Assembly (NCBI RefSeq): GCF_019049245.1
Contig: NZ_JAGMUK010000181.1
Span: 63,580-127,579, forward strand
From: Streptomyces sp. AC555_RSS877
GTDB lineage: Bacteria; Actinomycetota; Actinomycetes; Streptomycetales; Streptomycetaceae
Reading direction: 5' to 3'
Length of the DNA: 64,000 nucleotides
The notes under the pieces are model-generated. The model saw only the letters and a program-made list of their open reading frames with translations, did not search any database and had not been told where the DNA came from. A program made the translations under genes and the position numbers. The first letter of the stretch is position 1. Every line of letters begins with the position of its first letter. Positions 43,047-50,201 of the stretch are shown here, one piece after another.

Positions 43047-44020
43047 GCGAGGCAACCAGCACGACGCGAGAAGAGACCGACGTCCCGGAGGAAACCACCC
43101 CCGACCAGCACCGGCGGCCGAGCCTGTGGCGGATGCTGGGCCGGGACCGGGCCGCGGCCGTAGGGGCCGTCATCCTCACCGTGGTCGCCCTCGTGGCCCT
43201 CTTCGGCCGGCTGTTCATCGGCGACCGCGCCCAACGCCAGGACCTGGACGCCTCCCTGCGACCACCGTCCCTGAGCGACGGAATGTACGGGCTGCTCGGC
43301 ACCGACGTCCTGGGGCGCAGCATGGTGGCCCGGCTGATCGAGGCGGCGGCGACGACGCTGTCCGTGGCCGTCCCGGCGGTGCTGTGCTCGCTGGCCATCG
43401 GCTCGGCCCTCGGACTGTGGGCCGGCTACCACGGAGGACGCCGCGAGAGCGTGGCGATGCGGCTCGCCGACGTGATCCTCAGCTTCCCCTCGCTGCTGAT
43501 CGCGGTGGTCGTGCTGTACGTCTTCTCGCCCAGCGCGCTGAACCTCGTACTGATCCTGGCCGTGACCCGTATACCGGTGTACCTGCGCACCGCGCGGGCC
43601 GAGGCGGCGGAACTGCGCAGCCGGCTGTTCGTCGACGCGGCCCGGACCTTCGGCACCCCCAGCCAGGTGATCATCTACCGGCACCTTCTGCCGATCGCCC
43701 TGCCGACCCTGCTCACCGTCGCCACCCTCGACTTCTGCTTCGTGATGCTCACCGAGTCGTCGCTGAGCTTCCTGGGCATCGGAATCCAGCCCCCGGACGT
43801 CAGTTGGGGCCTGATGGTCGCCCAGGGACGGCAGTACCTCCAGACCGCGTGGTGGATCACCGTGCTGCCGGGACTCGCCATCGTGCTCACCACCGTGTCC
43901 GCGACGGTGCTCGCCGCCTGGGCCCGCATCGCCACCGACCCCGCCCAGCGCTGGCGCCTGAGGCTGCCCAAGAAGCGCCGGGCCGTCTCGGCCGCCGTTC
44001 CTCCGGAGATGATCCCGTGA
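43043..44020 (+). CDS. ABC transporter permease, DppC type
   Basis: A 325-aa permease. A ~35-residue polar N-terminus, first helix (AVGAVILTVVALVALFGRLF), then GLLGTDVLGRSMVARLIEAA (the DppC GTDxxGRDxxSR motif, here GRSMVAR). The core includes VDAARTFGTPSQVIIYRHLL (EAA loop) and MLTESSLSFLGIGIQPPDVS. GTG at 43043 overlaps the previous stop by four bases (GTGA). The C-terminal tail is basic (RLPKKRRAV). Confidence 0.93.
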   Translation: MSEATSTTREETDVPEETTPDQHRRPSLWRMLGRDRAAAVGAVILTVVALVALFGRLFIGDRAQRQDLDASLRPPSLSDGMYGLLGTDVLGRSMVARLIEAAATTLSVAVPAVLCSLAIGSALGLWAGYHGGRRESVAMRLADVILSFPSLLIAVVVLYVFSPSALNLVLILAVTRIPVYLRTARAEAAELRSRLFVDAARTFGTPSQVIIYRHLLPIALPTLLTVATLDFCFVMLTESSLSFLGIGIQPPDVSWGLMVAQGRQYLQTAWWITVLPGLAIVLTTVSATVLAAWARIATDPAQRWRLRLPKKRRAVSAAVPPEMIP

Positions 44021-45030
44021 CGAGCAACACCGCTTCCGCCCCGACCACGACGGACACCCCCGCCCTGGAAGTCGAGGGACTGTGCGTGGACCTGAGCACG
44101 CCCTCCGGGACGGTACGCGCCGTCGACGGCGTCAGTTTCAGCGTCCGCCGCGGCCGCACCCTGGCCCTGCTGGGCGAGTCCGGCTGCGGCAAGTCGATGA
44201 CCGCACTGTCCGTGGTCGGTCTGCTGGACCCCGCGGCGGCGGTCACCGGCGGTGCCGTCCGCGTCCGGGGCGACGACACCCTGCGCATGAGCCCCGCGGA
44301 ACGCCGCAAGCTGGCCGGCCCGGTCCTGTCCATCGTCTTCCAGGACGCTCTGACCGCCCTCAACCCGGTGCAGCCGGTGGGCAGGCAGATCGGCGAACCC
44401 TTCCGCATCCACCAGGGACTCTCCCGGCGCCAGGCCCAGGAGAAGGCGATCGAGCTGATGACGCGGGTGGGCATCCCCGAGCCGAGGCAACGGGCCCGGT
44501 CCTATCCCCACCAGTTCTCCGGCGGCATGCGGCAGCGGCTGCTCATCGCGATGGCCGTCGCCCTCGCACCCGACGTGCTCATCGCCGACGAACCCACCAC
44601 CGCCCTCGACGTGACCGTGCAGGCGCAGATCATGCGGCTGCTGCGGGACCTCCAGGACGAGCGGGACATGGCCGTCGTTCTGATCACCCACGATCTGGCC
44701 GTGGTCGCACAGCGCGCCGACGACGTGGTCGTGATGTACGCCGGCACGGTCGTGGAGAACGGACCGGTGCACGACGTCTTCTCCGCACCCCGCCACCCCT
44801 ACACCCGGGGGCTGCTCGACTCGGTGCCCGAAGGCAGTGTGCGCGGACGCCCGTTGCCCGCCGTTCCCGGCAGCCCGCCCGAGCTGAGCGCGGTGCCGCC
44901 CGGCTGCGTCTTCCAGGCCCGTTGCCCGCTGGTGCGCGAGCGTTGTGTCCAGGAGCGGCCGTCCCTGCGTCCGTCGGGCGACGGTCGCTTCGCCGCCTGT
45001 CACTTCTCCGAGGAGCTCGACCGTGTCTGA
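44017..45030 (+). CDS. ABC transporter ATP-binding protein, DppD type
   Basis: A 337-aa ATPase. Walker A GESGCGKS, Q-loop IVFQDALTALNPVQPVGRQI, signature SGGMRQR, Walker B VLIADEPTTALD and the switch His in LITHDLAVVAQRAD. The C-terminal oligopeptide/dipeptide extension CVFQARCPLVRERCVQERPS carries the C-x5-7-C-x6-C pattern seen in OppD/DppD, possibly binding an Fe-S cluster or zinc. GTG 44017 overlaps the previous stop by four bases. Confidence 0.95.
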   Translation: MTSNTASAPTTTDTPALEVEGLCVDLSTPSGTVRAVDGVSFSVRRGRTLALLGESGCGKSMTALSVVGLLDPAAAVTGGAVRVRGDDTLRMSPAERRKLAGPVLSIVFQDALTALNPVQPVGRQIGEPFRIHQGLSRRQAQEKAIELMTRVGIPEPRQRARSYPHQFSGGMRQRLLIAMAVALAPDVLIADEPTTALDVTVQAQIMRLLRDLQDERDMAVVLITHDLAVVAQRADDVVVMYAGTVVENGPVHDVFSAPRHPYTRGLLDSVPEGSVRGRPLPAVPGSPPELSAVPPGCVFQARCPLVRERCVQERPSLRPSGDGRFAACHFSEELDRV

Positions 45031-46072
45031 GTCCCGCGCCACCACCGCCGCCCCCGGGCCCCGCGCGGACGGCACCCAGGAGAGCCCGCCGCTGCTGGAG
45101 GTACGAGGGGTCACCAAGACCTTCGGCAGCGGCCGGCGCCGGCTGACCGCCCTGGACGGGGTGGACGTACGGATCGGCCGGGGCCAGACCCTCGGGCTCG
45201 TCGGCGAATCGGGCTGCGGCAAGTCCACCCTGGCCCGGGTGCTGCTCGGGCTGGAGCGTCCGGACTCCGGCACCGTGCGGTTCGACGGAACCGACCCCTT
45301 CGCCCTGCGCGGCAAGGAGTTGCTGGCCTGGCGCCGGCGGGTGCAGATGGTCTTCCAGGATCCCTTCGCCTCGCTCAACGCGCGCATGTCCGCCGCCGAC
45401 CTGATCGGCGAACCCTGGCGCACCCACAAAGACGTCGTACCGGGCGCTAAGGCCCGCGAGAAGCGGATCCGCGAACTGCTCGCCCTGGTCGGACTGCGGG
45501 AGAGCGACGCCCACCGCTACCCCAACGAGTTCTCCGGCGGCCAGCGCCAGCGCATCGGCATCGCCCGCGCGCTCGCCCTGGACCCCGACCTCATCGTCTG
45601 CGACGAACCCGTCTCCGCCCTCGACCTGTCGGTCCAGGCGCAGGTGTTGAACGTACTCTCCGACCTGCGCACACGCCTCGGCGTCACCTACCTGTTCATC
45701 TCCCACGACCTGTCCGTGGTCCGCTACATCTCGGACCAGGTCACCGTGATGTATCTGGGCAAGGTCATCGAACACGGAGACACGGAGGAGGTTTTCGAAC
45801 AGCCCCAACACCCCTATACGGCCGCCCTGATGTCGGCCGCCCCCGTCCTCGGCACCGCCCGCACCCACCGTCCGGAGATCCAGCTCCAAGGGGAGATCCC
45901 CTCTCCCTTCGACATCCCCTCCGGGTGCCGCTTCCGCACCCGGTGCTGGCGTGCCGAGGACCGGTGCGCGACCCAGGCACCGCCGGTCGTGGTGCGGGAG
46001 AGGGCGGACGGGGCCGAACCCCACACGGCCCTGTGTCACTTCCCGTTGGAGGAGACGTCCGCGCGGGCGTGA
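45023..46072 (+). CDS. ABC transporter ATP-binding protein, DppF type
   Basis: A 349-aa ATPase, the second of the pair. Walker A is GESGCGKS, the Q-loop MVFQDPFASLNARMSAADLI, signature SGGQRQR, Walker B LIVCDEPVSALD, switch His LFISHDLSVVRYI. The C-terminal region has CRFRTRCWRAEDRCATQAPP. GTG 45023 is 4 codons inside the end of the previous gene and follows AGGAG. It completes an importer with one binding protein, two permeases and two ATPases. Confidence 0.95.
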   Translation: MSESRATTAAPGPRADGTQESPPLLEVRGVTKTFGSGRRRLTALDGVDVRIGRGQTLGLVGESGCGKSTLARVLLGLERPDSGTVRFDGTDPFALRGKELLAWRRRVQMVFQDPFASLNARMSAADLIGEPWRTHKDVVPGAKAREKRIRELLALVGLRESDAHRYPNEFSGGQRQRIGIARALALDPDLIVCDEPVSALDLSVQAQVLNVLSDLRTRLGVTYLFISHDLSVVRYISDQVTVMYLGKVIEHGDTEEVFEQPQHPYTAALMSAAPVLGTARTHRPEIQLQGEIPSPFDIPSGCRFRTRCWRAEDRCATQAPPVVVRERADGAEPHTALCHFPLEETSARA

Positions 46073-46334
46073 CCGGCCCACCGTCAGATCCGGCCTCTCG
46101 AATCCACGGTGGTGCTGCTGCTCGCCGGCGGCAGGACCGTGTCGGTCTGGGGGGACGGGGGCGGGCGGCAGGACCTGCGTGGCCGCGGCCGCGGCTGGGC
46201 CCTCGCCCACCACCTCCCGCTCCCTGTCGCCGGAGTGGTCCTCGTCGGCGCCATGGTGACCGTCGCCTGCCACGTCTCGCGACAACCGCCTCCGCAGTGG
46301 TCGCCGTCCACCGGACATCCGGCAGTATGACCTT

Positions 46335-46781
46335 GTGACCCTCATCCGTGGCCCAGGTGACCGTGGCGTCGTCACCGTCGCCGATCCAGTACGGACCCGT
46401 CTGGCGGCGGCCGGGGCCGCGGTGGTGACGGCCGGTGCGGGCCTGGGGCTCAGGGCAGTGGCGGCAGGGGACGTGGCCAAGTACGGCGGAGACGCGCTGT
46501 ACACCGTCCTGATCCATACCCTTGTCGTTCTGACAGTGCCGCGCGTGAGGCCTGTGACGGCCGCCGGAAGCGCGTTGGCGTTCAGTTGGGCGGTCGAGTT
46601 CCTTCAGCTCAGCAACGTGCCGGCCGAGCTCTCCGCCCGCAGCTCTGTCGCCCGCCTCGTGCTGGGTTCCACCTTCAACCCACCCGACCTGTTCTGGTAC
46701 GCAGTGGGCGCGGCGGCGGGCTGGCTCGTCCACACTGCAGCGGGGTCTTTCCTGTCATGCCGGCCGAAGGGACGCGCCTGA
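46335..46781 (+). CDS. DUF2809 domain-containing membrane protein
   Basis: A 148-aa protein from GTG 46335. Hydrophobic segments RLAAAGAAVVTAGAGLGLRA, DALYTVLIHTLVVLTV, AAGSALAFSWAVEFLQL and PPDLFWYAVGAAAGWLVHTA enclose the DUF2809 signature (GDVAKYGGDALYTVL, then SSVARLVLGSTFNPPDLFWY). The family is related to a small teichoic-acid/VanZ-like fold group and has no known activity. The interval 46073-46334 may encode one more short hydrophobic peptide (46109-46330) but nothing I can defend. Confidence 0.82.
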   Translation: MTLIRGPGDRGVVTVADPVRTRLAAAGAAVVTAGAGLGLRAVAAGDVAKYGGDALYTVLIHTLVVLTVPRVRPVTAAGSALAFSWAVEFLQLSNVPAELSARSSVARLVLGSTFNPPDLFWYAVGAAAGWLVHTAAGSFLSCRPKGRA

Positions 46782-46887
46782 AGCCATCTCCATGGCGGCG
46801 AAGCCGCAGGCCTGTCGGTACGCGCCGGTCCCTCCTTCCGGCACACGAGGAACTCCCGCGGGACTTCCCGCAGGTCGTGATCCGCGT

Positions 46888-46927
46888 CCGTCGCTCCGTC
46901 GCTCCGTCGCTCGGTCGCTGCGTCGCA
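46888..46927. repeat. 8-bp tandem repeat (CCGTCGCT)
   Basis: Three perfect copies of CCGTCGCT followed by two imperfect ones (CGGTCGCT, GCGTCGCA), in the gap between the DUF2809 gene and the end of the ligase gene. A simple slippage repeat, usable as a strain marker. Confidence 0.7.
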
Positions 46928-47013
46928 CCCACGGGCCCCGACTGCATCGACGTCGCGAGCCCCGGCCTGCTGGTCCGGGTTCGCGTCGATTCCAGGGTGG
47001 TTGCCTCTGCTTC

Positions 47014-49104
47014 TCAGCTGACGAAGTCGGCGAGGAGGGCGGCGAATTCGTCGGGGGTGGCAAGGCGGATGCCGAGGGTTTCTGCCTTGGCGCGCTTGGA
47101 TCCGGCGCCTTCTCCGGCGACGACGAGGCTGGTCTTCTTGGAGACGCTGGAGGAGGAGCGGCCGCCGGCGCGTTCGACGAGTTCGTTCATCTGGTTGCGG
47201 CTGAGCTTCTCCAGCGGGCCACTCATCTTTCCCGTCACCACGACCGTCATCCCGTCCAGAGGCAGACCCGCTCCGTCCGCTGGTGCGTGCGGGCTGTCGT
47301 CGGCGGCGCCGGTCGCGGGGGAGGGCGGTGTGGCGCCTGGCTCGGTCATGTTCACCCCGGCCGCGGCGAGTCTGTCGATGACCGGGGCGAGGTCGGCCAG
47401 TTCGAGGACGATGGACGGGGCCTTCTCGGTGCCGATGCCGTCGACCCGCTGCATCGTTTCGGCGTCGGCGGCGCGGATGTTGTCCATGGTGGCGAAGTAG
47501 CGGGCGATGCGCCGGGACATGGACCGGCCGGTGCCCCGGACGCCGAGCGCGCACAAAACCCGTGACAGGGGCTGGTCTTTGGCTGCGCTGATGGCGGTGA
47601 GGAGGTTGTCGGTGCTGGTCTCGCCCATCCGGTCCAGGCTCAGGAGCTGGTCGCGGGTGAGGGTGAACAGGTCGGCGAGGTCGGAGACCAGGCCGGCCTC
47701 GACCAGCTGAACGACGCGGGTCGCGCCCAGTCCCTCGATGTCGAGCTGGTCGCGTCCGGCGGCGTAGGACAGGGCGGCGACCAGGTGGCAGTTGCGGCCG
47801 TTCTCGCAGCGCCAGCGCTGCTCGCTGGTGTCGATGCCCGACCCGCACCGCGGACACACCTCGGGGAAGACGATCGGCTGCTCCTCACCGGTGCGAAGGT
47901 GGGCGACCGGTGCTTCGATGCGGGGGATGACGTCACCGGCGCGGTGGACCATGACGTGGTCGCCCAGGCGCAGGTCACGGCGGGTGATGTCGCCGGGGTT
48001 GTGGAGGGTGGCGTAGGTGATGGTGGCGCCGTCGATGGTGACCGGTTCCAGGACCGCACGCGGGGCGATGATGCCGGTGCGGCCCACGTTCCACTCCACC
48101 TCCAGCAGACGGGTGATCTTCTCCACGGCGGGCAGCTTGTAGGCGATCGCCCACCGCGGGGCACGTGAGCCCGATCCCGCGGCCTGCTGGTCGGCCGCGA
48201 GGTCGGCCTTGATGACCACTCCGTCGATCCCGAACGGCAACTCCGCCCGCAACCCCTCGATCTCCCGCACCCGGGCCAGGACCTGCTCGACTGTGGCGGC
48301 GGTGACCCCGGGGACGGTGGTGGCGGCCGTCGTGTTGATCCCGTACTCGGCGCTCGTGGCCATCAGGTCGCTGTGCGCGAGCTGGCCCAGACGCTCGGCA
48401 AGCACAGACTCGGTGTCGGGCAGCGGCAGCAGGCCATAGCCGAAGAACGTCATCGGCACGGTGTACGCGCGGTCCTTGGCGCGCAGGGTTCCCGCCGAGG
48501 CGCCCCGCGGGTTGGCGAACGGCTGGCCGCCGTGCGCGGTGCGCACCTCGTTGGCGTGCTCGAACTGCGCGGTGGTCATGAGGACTTCACCGCGCACTTC
48601 CACGGTGACCGGCTCGGCCAGCTGTTCGGGCAGGCCCTCAATGGTGCCGATTGCGTGCGAGACGTCCTCCCCGGCCGTCCCGTCTCCGCGGGTGATCAGC
48701 CGGGTGAGGCGGCCGCGGCTGTAGCGGGCGGCGATCGCCAGCCCGTCGAGCTTGGGCTCCACGCTGAATGACGTGACGTCGTGGCCGATGCGCCGGGCCA
48801 GCGAGGCGGTCCAGGCAGCGAACTCCTCCGGGGAGAAGACGTTGTCCAGGCTCAGCATCGCCACCGTGTGCGGCACGTCCCCCTCCACGGCCCCGCCGGC
48901 GACCTTCCCGGTGGGGGAGTCGGGCAGTACTTCATCGGGGTGATCGGCTTCCCACGCAGAGATGCCACGCACCAGCCGGTCGTACGTGTCGTCGTCCATC
49001 GGCGAGGTGCCGCCCGCGTAGTAGGCGGCCGCAGCCTTCACCGCATCCTCGACCGCCTGCGCGTAGGCGGCGGCATCCACGATCTGAGCAGCTGGAGTCG
49101 TCAT
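47014..49104 (-). CDS. ligA: NAD-dependent DNA ligase LigA
   Basis: A 696-aa ligase with all domains: Ia (YDRLVRGISAWEADHP), adenylation with Lys118 in SVEPKLDGLAI, the OB-fold (NPGDITRRDLRLGDHVMVHR), the four-Cys zinc finger (CPRCGSGIDTSEQRWRCENG, C of NCH), helix-hairpin-helix (LGVRGTGRSMSRRIARYFAT, VDGIGTEKAPSIVLELA) and a C-terminal BRCT (LDGMTVVVTGKMSGPLEKLS). It seals nicks using NAD. ATG 49102-49104. The usual Ia motif DSPTQ(R/V)VGG is DSPTGKVAGG. The location among accessory genes, without the housekeeping neighbours, suggests a second, non-essential copy. Confidence 0.92.
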   Translation of the reverse strand: MTTPAAQIVDAAAYAQAVEDAVKAAAAYYAGGTSPMDDDTYDRLVRGISAWEADHPDEVLPDSPTGKVAGGAVEGDVPHTVAMLSLDNVFSPEEFAAWTASLARRIGHDVTSFSVEPKLDGLAIAARYSRGRLTRLITRGDGTAGEDVSHAIGTIEGLPEQLAEPVTVEVRGEVLMTTAQFEHANEVRTAHGGQPFANPRGASAGTLRAKDRAYTVPMTFFGYGLLPLPDTESVLAERLGQLAHSDLMATSAEYGINTTAATTVPGVTAATVEQVLARVREIEGLRAELPFGIDGVVIKADLAADQQAAGSGSRAPRWAIAYKLPAVEKITRLLEVEWNVGRTGIIAPRAVLEPVTIDGATITYATLHNPGDITRRDLRLGDHVMVHRAGDVIPRIEAPVAHLRTGEEQPIVFPEVCPRCGSGIDTSEQRWRCENGRNCHLVAALSYAAGRDQLDIEGLGATRVVQLVEAGLVSDLADLFTLTRDQLLSLDRMGETSTDNLLTAISAAKDQPLSRVLCALGVRGTGRSMSRRIARYFATMDNIRAADAETMQRVDGIGTEKAPSIVLELADLAPVIDRLAAAGVNMTEPGATPPSPATGAADDSPHAPADGAGLPLDGMTVVVTGKMSGPLEKLSRNQMNELVERAGGRSSSSVSKKTSLVVAGEGAGSKRAKAETLGIRLATPDEFAALLADFVS

Positions 49105-49403
49105 GCCCTCATCCTGCCTGCCACCACTGACAACGCCCCATGGCGAGCTGCCGCCCGGCTCCCTGTCGAGAGGCTGCGGTCGGGCCCGAGTGGTGGATGT
49201 CCAGATCACCTCTCTGGCAGATGACCGTGCGTGTACGACCAGGGCGGCCGTGCAAACTCCTGCGCGCCGAGTCCACTCGCACCCAGCTCGCCCTGCGTCG
49301 GGCATGCCGTCACGGTGACCCTGTGGACCGCATCGCGGCTGGATGGTCGTCCACGCCAATCGTGTCGACCTGCATGATCGGGACGTCTCGTAGGCTGACT
49401 TGC

Positions 49404-49886
49404 ATGAAAGAGGCAGACAGGCAGACAGCAGCCGGGGCCCAAGGCGAGCGCCTGATGGACCCGGCCAGCGGTATTGCGCCTCCGCCGGAGGGCTGGCTCC
49501 CGTGCCCATGCTGCGGGCATCAGATGTTCGGCGAGCACGGAGGCTACGAGATCTGCTCCGTGTGCTACTGGGAGGACGACCTCGCGCAGCTGCGGTGGCC
49601 GTGGAGTTTCGGAGCCAATGCGGTGTGCTTGGTCGACGGGCAACGGAACTATCAGCGCTTCGGCGCCATGGAGGAGCGATTCCTCAAGAACGTGCGGCCT
49701 CCCGCTCACGACGAGCCGTTGGATCCAGGGTGGCGTCCGATCGACCCGTCTCGGGACTCCTTCGAAGAGCCGGCCAGTAGTGGCAAGTGGCCCGATGACC
49801 CCAAAGTCCTGTACTGGTGGCGCCTCACTTTCTGGCGACGCAACGCGCACCCGGCAACGCCGCATCCTCGCCCATCGGAGGGCTGA
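49404..49886 (+). CDS. CPCC family cysteine-rich zinc protein
   Basis: A 160-aa protein. The CPCC domain starts at WLPCPCCGHQMFGEHGGYEI and continues CSVCYWEDDLAQLRWPWSFG: two Cys pairs C-x-C-C and C-x2-C that should bind zinc, followed by the family's WEDD motif. The N-terminal ~35 residues are polar and the end is rich in Pro and His. The family is small, soluble and of unknown function. A hairpin at 49940-49967 follows and probably ends the transcript. Divergent from ligA with a 299-bp gap in which I see nothing else. Confidence 0.8.
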   Translation: MKEADRQTAAGAQGERLMDPASGIAPPPEGWLPCPCCGHQMFGEHGGYEICSVCYWEDDLAQLRWPWSFGANAVCLVDGQRNYQRFGAMEERFLKNVRPPAHDEPLDPGWRPIDPSRDSFEEPASSGKWPDDPKVLYWWRLTFWRRNAHPATPHPRPSEG

Positions 49887-49938
49887 GCCGGCCAGGCTCA
49901 CCACGGTTGGCCTCCTTGGCTGACGAGGAGACGCGGAA

Positions 49939-49968
49939 TGGCCAACTGGAGTGCATCCCAGTTGGCCA
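49939..49968. terminator. perfect 11-bp stem-loop
   Basis: TGGCCAACTGG pairs with CCAGTTGGCCA around an 8-nt loop, 53 bp after the CPCC gene stop. There is no T-run. It probably terminates the CPCC transcript; its perfect symmetry could also serve as a protein-binding site. The rest of 49887-50193 shows only the GGTCA repeat. Confidence 0.5.
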
Positions 49969-50176
49969 CTCCGGTACTCAGCTTGGTGATCAACGTGAGC
50001 CGAAGTGCGACAGGTGGCCGCGGTGCCGCGCGTATGCCTGGAGGAGGTGCAATCAAGAACCGGCCAAGAGTCGGGCCCTGCTCTGGCCTCTTGCGCTCGG
50101 ACGACGTTCCCCAGGTTCCACGAGTCCTTCGCGGAGCCGGGGCGAGGCACTCCGGGCGGGAGGGCGAGGTAGGGCC

Positions 50177-50201
50177 GGTCAGGTCAGGTCAGGTCAGGTC
50201 A
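50177..50201. repeat. pentanucleotide repeat (GGTCA)x5 covering the DUF6493 stop codon
   Basis: Five tandem GGTCA units. On the minus strand they read TGACC repeated, and the stop of the DUF6493 gene at 50194-50196 is one of the TGAs. Slippage would not extend the protein much because TGA recurs in the repeat. Confidence 0.75.

Noticed and set aside
46109..46330. A short hydrophobic plus-strand peptide before the DUF2809 gene
   Set aside because: No convincing start signal and no family; cannot be separated from chance.
44684..46504. A 606-codon minus-strand frame opposite the transporter ATPases
   Set aside because: Antisense of two intact ABC ATPases and without a motif of its own.
50177..50201. 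Tandem repeats considered as a CRISPR-like array
   Set aside because: Five-base units with no spacers; simple slippage repeat. The 7-, 8- and 30-bp repeats elsewhere also lack spacers of CRISPR size, and no cas gene is present.
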